A stretch of DNA of 64,000 bases from Methanobacterium_D sp040373355 (lineage in GTDB: Archaea; Methanobacteriota; Methanobacteria; Methanobacteriales; Methanobacteriaceae): the NCBI RefSeq assembly GCF_047495555.1, contig NZ_CP166866.1, positions 1,462,001-1,526,000 on the forward strand, in the 5' to 3' direction. Under the pieces are notes generated by a model. That model was not told the origin of the DNA and did no database searches. It was given only the letters and a program-made list of their open reading frames with translations. Shown here in pieces: positions 44,153-52,335 of this stretch (position 1 is its first letter; the number at the start of each line of letters is the position of its first letter). The translations under genes were made by a program, and so were the position numbers.

Positions 44153-44887
44153 ATGAAAATTGCAGCAGGTATTGGGGAAAATAAAAATTTAATAGATGCC
44201 TCGAAAATGGTTGACTTTGAAGTTATTTTAACTGAATCTGAAGAAGAATTAATAAGTATGCTTTTAAATAAAAAAGTAGATGCAGCTATTAGAGGTTCAC
44301 TAAATGCTTCAAATATATTAAATGTTTTAAGGGATAAATATGGTAACAATATATATAGGGCTTCTTTTTTAGAATTAGGAGAAAATAGATTCCTTTTTGC
44401 ACCTGTTGGAATCGATGAAGGAGATAATTTAGAAGATAAGTTAAAAATAGTTGAACTAGGTGCTCAATTTTTGTTAAAATTAGGTATTGAGCCTAAAATT
44501 GGAATTCTTTCAGGTGGAAGGGCCAATGATATGGGTAGAAGCTTAAAAATTGATAATTCTATTGAAGAAGGTATAAATCTAACAGAGATCATAAAGAATA
44601 AATATTCTGTAAAGCATTATTTTATATTAATAGAAGATGCAATAAAAGATAATGCAAATTTTATCATTGCACCGGATGGAATAACTGGAAACTTGATCTT
44701 TAGAACTCTTGTTTTTTTGGGTTCAGCTAAAAGTTACGGTGCTGTTACACTTGGAATCAACCAAATTTTCATTGATACTTCACGATCGCAAACCGTTGAA
44801 GGATATAAAAGAGCTTTAGACTTTTCATATTATCTAGCAAGACTAAAGAGTAGGAGCGAACATGGAAATACTAAAACCACTTTATAA
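44153..44887 (+). CDS. mtxX: Methanogenesis marker protein 4 (MtxX family)
   Basis: A 244-residue protein of the MtxX/phosphotransacetylase-like fold. It opens MKIAAGIGENKNLIDASK, has VDAAIRGSLNASNIL, GILSGGRANDMGRS, FIIAPDGITGNLIFRTLVFL and YKRALDFSYYLARLK. The family was first called a methyltransferase subunit (MtxX) and is found in nearly all methanogens, but its reaction is not established. Its end overlaps the uppS start by 26 bases in another frame, so the two are almost certainly co-transcribed and translationally coupled. Confidence 0.88.
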   Translation: MKIAAGIGENKNLIDASKMVDFEVILTESEEELISMLLNKKVDAAIRGSLNASNILNVLRDKYGNNIYRASFLELGENRFLFAPVGIDEGDNLEDKLKIVELGAQFLLKLGIEPKIGILSGGRANDMGRSLKIDNSIEEGINLTEIIKNKYSVKHYFILIEDAIKDNANFIIAPDGITGNLIFRTLVFLGSAKSYGAVTLGINQIFIDTSRSQTVEGYKRALDFSYYLARLKSRSEHGNTKTTL

Positions 44888-45629
44888 AGTTTACGAATGG
44901 TATATCTCACGAAATCTCAAGACTGAGAACATGCCAAAACACATAGCTATCATTATGGATGGTAATAGGCGTTATTCAAAATTAATGGGAAATATGAAGG
45001 CAATAGAAGGCCACAAAAGAGGAGTAACCACTCTTGAAAAAGTTTTGGACTGGTCAATTGAACAGGGAATAGAAATTGTAACTGCATATGCATTTTCTAC
45101 CGAGAATTTCAAAAGGCCTCCTGAAGAGGTTAAGGGTTTAATGCTTCTTTTCCAAAAGGAATTTGAAGGAATTGCTAAAAATCGTAAAATTCATAAAAAT
45201 AAGGTTAGAGTAAAGGCGGTAGGCCAATTAGATTTACTTCCAGACAATGTAAGGGAAGCTATAAATATTGCAGAAGAATCTACCTCCTCCTATGATAAAA
45301 GACTGGTAAATATTGCAATTGGTTATGATGGGCGTATGGAAATATTAGATGCTATTAAAAAGATATCAGTAGATTTTAAAGAAGGAAAGATAGATCTTGA
45401 GGATATAAATGAAGAATTAGTAAATGAAAACTTATATACTGCAGGTTTAGCCGATCCAAACCTTATAATAAGAACAAGTGGTGAAGAAAGGTTAAGTGGG
45501 TTCTTATTATGGCAGTCTTCTTATTCAGAACTTTACTTCTGTGATAGTTTATGGCCTGAACTTAGAAAAGTTGACTTTTTAAGGGCATTAAGGTCATATC
45601 AAGAAAGAGAAAGGCGTTTCGGAATTTAA
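44862..45629 (+). CDS. uppS: cis-Prenyltransferase (undecaprenyl-diphosphate synthase family)
   Basis: A 255-residue enzyme that extends farnesyl- or geranylgeranyl-diphosphate with isopentenyl units into a long polyprenyl carrier for pseudomurein and glycan export. Seen are the catalytic Asp motif AIIMDGNRRYSK, EGHKRGVTTLEK, the TAYAFSTENFKRP region and the C-terminal DPNLIIRTSGEERLSGFLLW with SYSELYF. The ATG at 44862 has a GGAGC site in the end of mtxX. The hairpin array follows the stop. Confidence 0.95.
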   Translation: MEILKPLYKVYEWYISRNLKTENMPKHIAIIMDGNRRYSKLMGNMKAIEGHKRGVTTLEKVLDWSIEQGIEIVTAYAFSTENFKRPPEEVKGLMLLFQKEFEGIAKNRKIHKNKVRVKAVGQLDLLPDNVREAINIAEESTSSYDKRLVNIAIGYDGRMEILDAIKKISVDFKEGKIDLEDINEELVNENLYTAGLADPNLIIRTSGEERLSGFLLWQSSYSELYFCDSLWPELRKVDFLRALRSYQERERRFGI

Positions 45630-45727
45630 AATTCCATTTTTATTTGTATAATATTTTCAATTTATTTTGAGGTTGAGGAAAATCTCTCAAAAATTCAAAG
45701 CATGAAAAAATAAAAGATTTTTTCTGC

Positions 45728-45972
45728 CCCAAAATTCTACGAATTTTGAGGGAATTTTTGGAGCCCTCAAACGCGAAGCCTTCGAAAATCTTTGATTTTC
45801 GATGCATCAAAAACTTCGTTTTTGATAGCGTTTGGGGCCAAGAAACCTTGGTTTCGATGGCACGAAAAATTTCATTTTTCGTTAGCTAGTATTTTCCGAA
45901 CATTCGAAATCAGAGATTTCGATGCCCTGAAATTCTATGAATTTCGAGGGCCACAAAAATCAAAGATTTTTG
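45728..45972. repeat. Array of eight perfect hairpins, nearly all with three-base loops
   Basis: Stems in order: CAAAATTC-TAC-GAATTTTG (45730), TCGAAAATC-TTT-GATTTTCGA (45782), ATCAAAAAC-TTC-GTTTTTGAT (45806), GAAACCTTGGTTTC (45842), ACGAAAAAT-TTC-ATTTTTCGT (45862), TCGAAATC-AGA-GATTTCGA (45904), GAAATTC-TAT-GAATTTC (45929) and CAAAAATC-AAA-GATTTTTG (45954). Each stem is perfect, 6-9 pairs, and the sequences differ, so structure rather than sequence is repeated. The first and seventh are flanked by CCC/GGG that lengthens the stem. The array ends 10 bases before the tatD start and lacks Pribnow-like or TATA text. An open frame across it is spurious. Confidence 0.8.
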
Positions 45973-45982
45973 AGGTAATTTT

Positions 45983-46741
45983 ATGATTGATTCACATTGT
46001 CATGTTGATTTTAAAGATTTTAACAAGAATAGAAAAGAAGTAATAGATAAAGCTAAGAACAAATTAAGTGCAATAGTTAATTCTGGAGCCACATTGGGTG
46101 GAAATAGAAGAACATTAAAACTAGTCGATGATTATAAAGGGTTTTTATATGGAACTCTTGGATTTCATCCCGTAGATGCATCTAAAGCTGATTTTTCAGC
46201 AATTGATCAGGCTTTTAAAGAAATACATGAAAATATAGACAAGGCAGTTGCAGTTGGGGAAACAGGACTTGATTTTTACCATGTTAAAGATAATGAAGCA
46301 CGAAATAGGCAAATAAAGGTATTCAGGTTATTTATAGACATGGCTAATGAGTATGAAATGCCAATATTAATTCATGCAAGAGACGCTGAATCTAAATCAT
46401 TTGAATTAATGAAGAAATATTCAAAGGATATAGATGTTATATTTCATTGTTATGGTGGTGATTTAGAAACAATGAATAAAATCGTAGAAGAAGGATATTA
46501 TGTCTCTTATTCAACTATAATTTGTTATTCCGATTATCATAATGAACTTGTCCAAGAAACACCAATCAGAAATATCCTTACTGAAACTGATAGCCCTTAT
46601 CTTTCACCATTTAAAGGCCAAAAGAATGAACCATCTTTTGTAGAAGAAACTGTCAAAAAAATTGCAGAAATTAAGTCAATGTCTCCTTTGAGTGTAGATA
46701 AAAAGACAGAAAAAAATGCAAAAAAAGTTTATAATATCTAA
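45983..46741 (+). CDS. TatD-family metal-dependent hydrolase
   Basis: A 252-residue TIM-barrel hydrolase. Metal ligands are visible: DSHCHVDF (HxH) at the start, GETGLDFY with Glu, ILIHARDAE and IFHCYGGD with two His, and LTETDSPYLSP with the final Asp. TatD proteins are 3'-5' DNA/RNA exonucleases or D-aminoacyl-tRNA hydrolases; the precise substrate is open. The only upstream ribosome site, GAGG, lies in the last hairpin of the array, so pairing there could limit translation. Confidence 0.9.
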   Translation: MIDSHCHVDFKDFNKNRKEVIDKAKNKLSAIVNSGATLGGNRRTLKLVDDYKGFLYGTLGFHPVDASKADFSAIDQAFKEIHENIDKAVAVGETGLDFYHVKDNEARNRQIKVFRLFIDMANEYEMPILIHARDAESKSFELMKKYSKDIDVIFHCYGGDLETMNKIVEEGYYVSYSTIICYSDYHNELVQETPIRNILTETDSPYLSPFKGQKNEPSFVEETVKKIAEIKSMSPLSVDKKTEKNAKKVYNI

Positions 46742-46744
46742 TTT

Positions 46745-46800
46745 TATTTATTTTTTATTTACTTCTTCAAAAACTTCCTTTGCAGCAACTTTTTTAAAAG
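46745..46800 (-). pseudogene. Duplicated tail of the carboxymuconolactone decarboxylase-like gene
   Basis: TCAAAAACTTCCTTTGCAGC occurs here (about 46766) and again inside the 3' end of the gene at 46924-47304. Read leftwards this copy gives KKVAAKEVFEEVNKK and a stop, against YAAKEVFDELDEK in the gene. It is a detached second C-terminus, separated from the gene by the hairpin block at 46826-46877. Confidence 0.55.
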
Positions 46801-46825
46801 CATTTAAACATTTCATGTGAGGTAT

Positions 46826-46877
46826 CAAAAATTCTATAGAATTTTTGAGCGGATTGATCAAAAATCATCGCTCAAAA
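46826..46877. repeat. Palindrome and hairpin block between gene tail copies
   Basis: AAAAATTCTATAGAATTTTT (46827-46846) is a perfect 20-base palindrome; TTTTGAGCG (46843-46851) pairs with CGCTCAAAA (46869-46877). The words AAAAATTC and TTTTGAG are shared with the clusters near 38.3 and 45.7 kb. The block sits exactly between the two copies of the gene tail. Confidence 0.6.
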
Positions 46878-46923
46878 TAAAATTTTGTGTGCTAAAAATT
46901 CTTTTAATTAAAAAAGTATCATT

Positions 46924-47304
46924 TTACTTTTCATCTAATTCATCAAAAACTTCCTTTGCAGCATATATACCATTTAAAGCTGCTGGAAAACCTGCATAAA
47001 CTGCCATCTGTATTAAAACTTCCACAATTTCTTTTTGAGTACATCCAACATTTAAAGCACCTTTAATGTGACTTTTAAGTTGTAATGGGGCAGTTCCAAG
47101 AGCAGTGATTGCTGCAACAGTTATAAGTTCCCTTGTTTTTAAATCTAAACCTTGACGTGTGTATACATCTCCATAAGGAAATTCAGCAACAAAACGTGCT
47201 AAATCAGGAGCAATATCTTCTAATGTATCAGCCAATTGTTTATATGAATCTGGATTCATTATCTTGAGCATTTCCATTCCTTTTTTGTAACGATCTTCAC
47301 TCAT
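46924..47304 (-). CDS. Carboxymuconolactone decarboxylase family (AhpD-like fold) protein
   Basis: A 126-residue helical protein. It has the family stretch DLKTRELITVAAITALGTAP, then SHIKGALNVGCTQKEIVEVL, with a single Cys in place of the AhpD CxxC pair, and AVYAGFPAALNGIYAAKEVF. Methanogens use related proteins of unknown role; a decarboxylase of the aromatic pathway is unlikely here. GAGGCG lies before the ATG. The tail is duplicated downstream. Confidence 0.85.
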   Translation of the reverse strand: MSEDRYKKGMEMLKIMNPDSYKQLADTLEDIAPDLARFVAEFPYGDVYTRQGLDLKTRELITVAAITALGTAPLQLKSHIKGALNVGCTQKEIVEVLIQMAVYAGFPAALNGIYAAKEVFDELDEK

Positions 47305-47415
47305 TTTTTCGCCTCTTAATAAATTTAAAAGAAAACACTTAATATAATTGAATATATCAAATATTTATAATATTCAATCATTTATATAAAAATTAGAGAT
47401 CATTGGTGAAATAAA

Positions 47416-47679
47416 ATGAATAAAAAAATCTTTTATACATTGGCATTATTTATTATAGTTGTATTAGGAATTCAGTCTGTAAACGCAGCTCCAATAGATA
47501 CTATACAGAATATTACTGATACATCTCAAGAAGCGCTTAATAATGCATCTGAGATGGCAAATCAGACAGCTCAAGAAGTTGAACAAACTCTAGATCCAAT
47601 CCAGAGTATCTTGAATAGTATTAACTCTGTTTTACAGCAAATTCAACAGATTATGAACTTTTTTAACGGCGGACAATAA
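47416..47679 (+). CDS. Small secreted helical protein, unknown
   Basis: An 87-residue protein with a clear signal peptide (KKIFYTLALFIIVVLGIQSV, then NAAPI as a likely cleavage site). The mature part of about 60 residues is Gln/Asn/Ser-rich with heptad-like hydrophobics (IQSILNSINSVLQQIQQIMN) and several NxT/NxS sites. It is probably exported and may form helical bundles on or near the cell surface. GGTG precedes the ATG. No family is recognised. Confidence 0.65.
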   Translation: MNKKIFYTLALFIIVVLGIQSVNAAPIDTIQNITDTSQEALNNASEMANQTAQEVEQTLDPIQSILNSINSVLQQIQQIMNFFNGGQ

Positions 47680-47716
47680 CTATTAATTTTTATTTTTATT
47701 ATTATCATGTGATAAC

Positions 47717-48364
47717 ATGAGGCCCTATGTAATATTGAATGCTGCAATGACTTTAGATGGTAAAATCGCCACAAAAACAGGTAGTTCAGAAATTTCAGGG
47801 AAAGAAGACTTAATAAGAGTTCATGAGATTCGAAAAGAAGTGGATGCAATAATGGTTGGCATAAACACTCTACTTGTAGATGATCCAAGATTAACTGTGC
47901 ATAAGATAGATGCTCAAAAGGAAGATAATCCTATAAGAGTAGTAATTGATAGTAAATCTAGAACTCCGCTTAATTTCAGAATATTAAACAGTGATGCACC
48001 TACAATAATTGCAACAACTGAAAATGCTGATTTAGAAAAAATTAGACAGTTAGAAAAAAAAGCAATTGTTTTAAAATGTGGAAAAGATAGGGTTAATCTT
48101 AAATTGCTGATGAGGAAATTGAAAGAAATGGGAATAAATGTACTTATGCTGGAGGGTGGATCAACTTTAAATTATTCAATGCTTGAAAATGGTCTTGTTG
48201 ATGAAGTTAGGGTATGTGTAGCGCCAATGATTGTTGGTGGAATGGATTCAAAAACACTGGTCGATGGTGAAGGAATTGATAAAATGCAAAATTCGATTAA
48301 GCTAGAGTTAATTAGAAACTATTCACTGGGAAAAGACCTAATTCTTGAATATAAAGTAAAATAA
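47717..48364 (+). CDS. arfC: 2,5-diamino-6-ribosylamino-4(3H)-pyrimidinone 5'-phosphate reductase
   Basis: A 215-residue RibD C-terminal-type reductase. It reduces the ribosyl group of the pyrimidine intermediate with NAD(P)H in archaeal riboflavin and F420 precursor synthesis. Seen are YVILNAAMTLDGKIATKTGS, VHEIRKEVDAIMVGINTLL, DDPRLTVH, and NVLMLEGGSTLNYSMLENGL. Archaeal members lack a fused deaminase, as here. A short TGATAAC leader precedes the ATG. It lies 37 bases after the small secreted-protein gene. Confidence 0.93.
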   Translation: MRPYVILNAAMTLDGKIATKTGSSEISGKEDLIRVHEIRKEVDAIMVGINTLLVDDPRLTVHKIDAQKEDNPIRVVIDSKSRTPLNFRILNSDAPTIIATTENADLEKIRQLEKKAIVLKCGKDRVNLKLLMRKLKEMGINVLMLEGGSTLNYSMLENGLVDEVRVCVAPMIVGGMDSKTLVDGEGIDKMQNSIKLELIRNYSLGKDLILEYKVK

Positions 48365-48399
48365 GAAATAATTATTAAAATCTATCTTTAAAAATAATC

Positions 48400-48555
48400 T
48401 TATTTTTTTAATACAAGCAAATAAATCCCTAGAATTAATAGTATTATAGCTATTGTCCATATTAAGTAAACAAAGAACCATTGAGCAGCAAAATAGACTA
48501 CAATTATCAAAAGTGCAATTACTATATAAATAATCCCTGTTAATTTATCGTTCAT
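48400..48555 (-). CDS. 51-residue two-helix membrane protein
   Basis: An intact short frame from ATG 48555 to TAA 48400. The sequence is NDKLTGIIYIVIALLIIVVY, then FAAQWFFVYLIWTIAIILLI and LGIYLLVLKK: two transmembrane helices with polar ends (NDK and KK). AAGGGG lies about ten bases before the ATG. It converges with arfC. Hydrophobic pattern and charges follow the positive-inside rule, which supports a real gene. Function unknown. Confidence 0.6.
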   Translation of the reverse strand: MNDKLTGIIYIVIALLIIVVYFAAQWFFVYLIWTIAIILLILGIYLLVLKK

Positions 48556-48791
48556 TGCTTAACAACCCCTTACTTTTTTATTATTTATTTTTAAAGTTAT
48601 TATTATATTTTTATATTTAGCATATTGATTAAAAATCAAACTATATAAAAATAAAGAATCATGAGCACTTAATTTTAATTTAAGTGGTTAAAATAGCTTA
48701 AAATTACATATTGGCTAGTTAAATTACAGATTATCAGAATAAAAAAAATAACTTCTATTGCTTTAAACATAATAAATATGGGGAATTAACT

Positions 48792-49445
48792 ATGGAAATT
48801 ATAGCACATAGGGGAGCATCCTATTTTGAACCAGAAAATACTTTAAGGGCGTATAAAAAGGCAATTGAAATGGGTGCAGATTTTGTTGAAACTGATGTAC
48901 GTATAACTAAAGATAAAGAACTTGTTATTATGCATGATGCTGATATATTACGAACAACAAATGGAAAAGGGTTAGTTAAGAATTTTACATTAGAAGAACT
49001 TAAAAAATTTGATGCTGGATTAGGGGAAAGAATTCCAACACTGGAAGAAGTCATCAAACTTGTAAAAAACAAAATAAATCTAATTGTAGAAATTAAAGAA
49101 CCTGGAACTGAAGGAAGTATAATTAAAAAAATAGAAGAATTTGATTTAGAAAATACTATATTAACATCTTTTTACCATAAAACTGTTAAAAATGTTAGAA
49201 GTTCATCATTAGACATAAATGCAGGCATTATTTTTGTTGGAGAACCTTTAAATGTGGGGAGATTAGCTTCTGATGTAAATGCAAATGTTATTTTTCCAAG
49301 TTATAAATATATGACACAAGAACTTGTTAAAAATGCCAAAAAATATGCCTTAACTATTTATCCGTGGGCTATAGATGAAGAAGAAATATTTAATAAGTTT
49401 GCTAAAATGGGTATAGATGGAATTGTAACTAATAAGTTAATTTAA
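48792..49445 (+). CDS. Glycerophosphodiester phosphodiesterase
   Basis: A 217-residue GDPD TIM barrel, cytoplasmic because no signal peptide is present. Active-site residues are visible as IIAHRGASYFEPENTLRAY (HR, ENT), FVETDVRITKD (Glu and Asp) and LVIMHDADI (second His), with VEIKEPG later. It hydrolyses glycerophosphodiesters from lipid turnover to glycerol phosphate and alcohol. GGGG lies nine bases before the ATG. The 300 bases before it hold the small two-helix gene and otherwise AT-rich DNA. Confidence 0.93.
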   Translation: MEIIAHRGASYFEPENTLRAYKKAIEMGADFVETDVRITKDKELVIMHDADILRTTNGKGLVKNFTLEELKKFDAGLGERIPTLEEVIKLVKNKINLIVEIKEPGTEGSIIKKIEEFDLENTILTSFYHKTVKNVRSSSLDINAGIIFVGEPLNVGRLASDVNANVIFPSYKYMTQELVKNAKKYALTIYPWAIDEEEIFNKFAKMGIDGIVTNKLI

Positions 49446-49518
49446 TTTATCTTATAATGACTAAAATAAATATGTTTATTAAGTGTGGGTTTAATTAACT
49501 GATTAATGGAATGATAAT

Positions 49519-51513
49519 ATGGAGATAACTTTATTAAAAGATATTGCTATTATTTTTGTATTATCGGTATTTGTACTCTATTTTTTCCAGCGAATCAGAG
49601 TTCCAACAATTGTAGGGTTCTTTATAACAGGAATACTTGCAGGTCCTGGAGGACTTGGACTGATCAGTGCTGTAAGTGAGGTTCAGCTTTTAGCTGAAAT
49701 AGGTGTTATTTTTCTATTATTTACCATTGGTATTGAATTTTCACTGGATAAATTTTCACAGCTTAAAAGATCAGTTCTATTAGGAGGTTCACTGCAAATT
49801 GCTTTAACTTTTATAGCAGTATTTACTATAACTTATTTTTTAGGTTTAAGTATCATTGAATCCATATTTATAGGATTTCTTATTTCTTTAAGCAGCACAG
49901 CAATTGTACTTAAGATTCTTCAAGATAATGATGAAATAGATAGTCCCTATGGATACACTGCTTTTGGTATCCTTATTTTTCAGGATATTGCAGTTATACC
50001 TATGATTTTATTTGCACCACTACTTGCAGGTGCTTCAGGAAACATAGAGGGTAATGCATTTATTTTTATTCTTGAGATAATTGGAATTATATCTTTTATT
50101 ATAGTTGGAACAAAATGGATTATTCCATGGGCTTTATATTATATTGCTCGTTTACAAAACCGTGAATTATTTATTTTGAGTATTATTGCTATTTGTTTGT
50201 CAATAACATGGTTAACTACTTTGATAGGAGTTTCTCCGGCTTTAGGGGCATTTTTAGCAGGCCTAATAATATCTAATACAGAATACAGCAAACAGGCATT
50301 AGGCAGTATTCTTCCTTTTAGAGATGTTTTCATAAGCTTCTTTTTTATCTCTATTGGGATGTTGTTTAATATTGATTTCTTTTTCCAATATTTCTTTTTA
50401 ATTATTTTAATAGTTATAGGAGTATTAGTTCTTAAATCATTGATTGCAAGTTTAGTAACTGCTATTTTAGGATTTTCATTCCGCATTATTGTTTTAGTTG
50501 GACTCATACTCAGTCAAATTGGCGAATTTTCTTTTATATTAGCTGGAACTGGTATTCAGTACAATCTACTTTCTAATGCGGCTTACCAATTTTTCATAAG
50601 TCTTTCAGTGTTAACAATGGCAATGACTCCGTTTATCTTGAATTCATCTCCATTTATTCTTAGGATTTTATCAAAATTACCAGTATCTGAGAAATTTAAG
50701 GCGGGTTCTTATTCAATGCGAATATCAGAAAAAATAGACATTGAAGATCATGTTATTATAGCGGGATATGGTGTAAATGGTAGAAATGTAGCTAAAGCAG
50801 CGAAAACTGCAGATATTCCTTATCTAGTCATTGAAATAAATCCTGAAGTTGTAAGAAATGAAAAAAAGAAAGGGGAATCAATTTATTATGGTGATGCAAC
50901 TCATGAAACATTACTTCATCATGTAAATATAGAAAATGCAAGGGTTCTTGTAGTGGCAATCTCTGATCCATTTGCAACTCAAAGGATAATATTAGCAGCT
51001 AAAGAATTAAATGAAGGGGTATATATTATTGTAAGGACTCGTTATATTCAAAATATGGAAGAATTATATAATTTAGGGGCTGATGAAGTAATTCCTGAAG
51101 AATTTGAAACTTCAGTAGAAATATTTAGTAGAGTTCTGGCTAAATATCTTATATCTTCAGAAGAAATCTATGAATTTACATCTAAAATCCGTGATGATAA
51201 TTATGAGATGTTTCGTGAACTTGCTATGGATGGAGCATCTCTTTGCAGTTTAAATAGATGTCCATCTGATGTAGAAATGAGTTTATTCCAAGTTAAAAAA
51301 AATTCTATAATTGAAGGAAAATCTATCTTAGAGAGCGAACTTGAGAGTAAATATGATGTTAATGTGCTTGTAATATTTAGAAACTCACAGGAAAATGAAA
51401 TTTTGTCAAATCCGGATAAAAACATTATATTTAATGCTGAAGATACTGCTGTACTACTTGGATATAGGGAGAATATATCGAAAGCAGCACATCTATTCCA
51501 CGATAAAAAATAA
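49519..51513 (+). CDS. KefB-type cation:proton antiporter with TrkA domains (CPA2)
   Basis: A 664-residue protein. Twelve to thirteen transmembrane helices fill residues 1-385, with SLSSTAIVLKILQD and FGILIFQDIAVIPMILFAPL typical of CPA2. A TrkA-N domain (about 410-525) has the dinucleotide motif IAGYGVNGRNVAKAAK and YYGDATHETLL; a TrkA-C domain follows (about 570-655). It should exchange K+ or Na+ for H+ under nucleotide control. No quinone-type ancillary subunit gene is nearby. Confidence 0.92.
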   Translation: MEITLLKDIAIIFVLSVFVLYFFQRIRVPTIVGFFITGILAGPGGLGLISAVSEVQLLAEIGVIFLLFTIGIEFSLDKFSQLKRSVLLGGSLQIALTFIAVFTITYFLGLSIIESIFIGFLISLSSTAIVLKILQDNDEIDSPYGYTAFGILIFQDIAVIPMILFAPLLAGASGNIEGNAFIFILEIIGIISFIIVGTKWIIPWALYYIARLQNRELFILSIIAICLSITWLTTLIGVSPALGAFLAGLIISNTEYSKQALGSILPFRDVFISFFFISIGMLFNIDFFFQYFFLIILIVIGVLVLKSLIASLVTAILGFSFRIIVLVGLILSQIGEFSFILAGTGIQYNLLSNAAYQFFISLSVLTMAMTPFILNSSPFILRILSKLPVSEKFKAGSYSMRISEKIDIEDHVIIAGYGVNGRNVAKAAKTADIPYLVIEINPEVVRNEKKKGESIYYGDATHETLLHHVNIENARVLVVAISDPFATQRIILAAKELNEGVYIIVRTRYIQNMEELYNLGADEVIPEEFETSVEIFSRVLAKYLISSEEIYEFTSKIRDDNYEMFRELAMDGASLCSLNRCPSDVEMSLFQVKKNSIIEGKSILESELESKYDVNVLVIFRNSQENEILSNPDKNIIFNAEDTAVLLGYRENISKAAHLFHDKK

Positions 51514-52179
51514 TTAAATTAAATCTTTATTTTGTAAAATTTCAAGTGGATTATCTCTTAATATAGATGAAATATATTTTTTGGGTATCCCTGCACCTAA
51601 AGCTAATCTATAAGCAGTTTCATAAGATATTATATCATCTGGAGAGTGAGTGTCAGTATCTAAAACCAGATTAGCACCTACTTCAAGTGCAACTTTAGCT
51701 ACGTGACCATTTGAAAGACTATGGCCTTTTCTTGCACTTATTTCAAGAGCAATATTGTTTTCTTTAGCAAGTTCTGCTTCTTCATGTGTTATAAGTCCGG
51801 GATGCGCTAATATATCTACCTCTGGACAGTTTACAGCAGCCCAGTTTGTTCCTTCAATAACTGGCTCTGCAAGCGTTTCTCCATGGACAACTACAATTTC
51901 TGCTCCAAGTTTTCGAGCATTATTTGCAAGTTTTCCTATAATTTCTGCAGGTGCATGGGTTATTTCAGCACCAGGAATAACTTCTATATTCCAATTTTCT
52001 TTTATATCATGTATAACGTTTTTAATTCGTCTAATGCAATCCATGTTAGACGCATCAACGTGATCAGTTATTGCAATTGCTTCATGATTGAATACACAGG
52101 CTCTTCTCGCCATTTCTGAAGGTAAAAGCTCTCCATCGCTGAATATACTGTGCATATGAAGGTCTATTCGTTTATTTAT
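51514..52179 (-). CDS. PHP-domain phosphoesterase with probable AUA start
   Basis: A 221-residue PHP protein related to HisJ/YcdX-type phosphoesterases. Metal motifs: IDLHMHSIFSDGE, AITDHVD, PGAEITH, LAHPGLI and LDTDTHSP. Starting at the first ATG (52155) would remove the LH of the HxH motif. The only good ribosome site, GAGGAGG at about 52187, is 31 bases before that ATG but seven bases before an in-frame ATA at 52179, which gives NKRIDLHMHS, the usual family N-terminus. I therefore place the start at AUA. Metal-dependent phosphate hydrolysis is expected; the substrate is unknown. It meets the antiporter gene end to end. Confidence 0.8.
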   Translation of the reverse strand: MNKRIDLHMHSIFSDGELLPSEMARRACVFNHEAIAITDHVDASNMDCIRRIKNVIHDIKENWNIEVIPGAEITHAPAEIIGKLANNARKLGAEIVVVHGETLAEPVIEGTNWAAVNCPEVDILAHPGLITHEEAELAKENNIALEISARKGHSLSNGHVAKVALEVGANLVLDTDTHSPDDIISYETAYRLALGAGIPKKYISSILRDNPLEILQNKDLI

Positions 52180-52335
52180 AAAGTTCCCTCCTCAATAATC
52201 ATTAAATAATAAGTTAATACCTTAAAATTTAACTAAAGTTTAATTTTTAACAATTAATCTTTTATTAATAGATGTTATAATAAATATAGTGATATTCAAT
52301 TTATGATTTAAAATTTTTCTTATTGAGGTATAAAA

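Noticed and set aside
45792..45986. Open frame of 64 codons between uppS and tatD
   Set aside because: It consists wholly of the hairpin array; the aromatic-rich peptide is a by-product of inverted AT-rich repeats and has no ribosome site.
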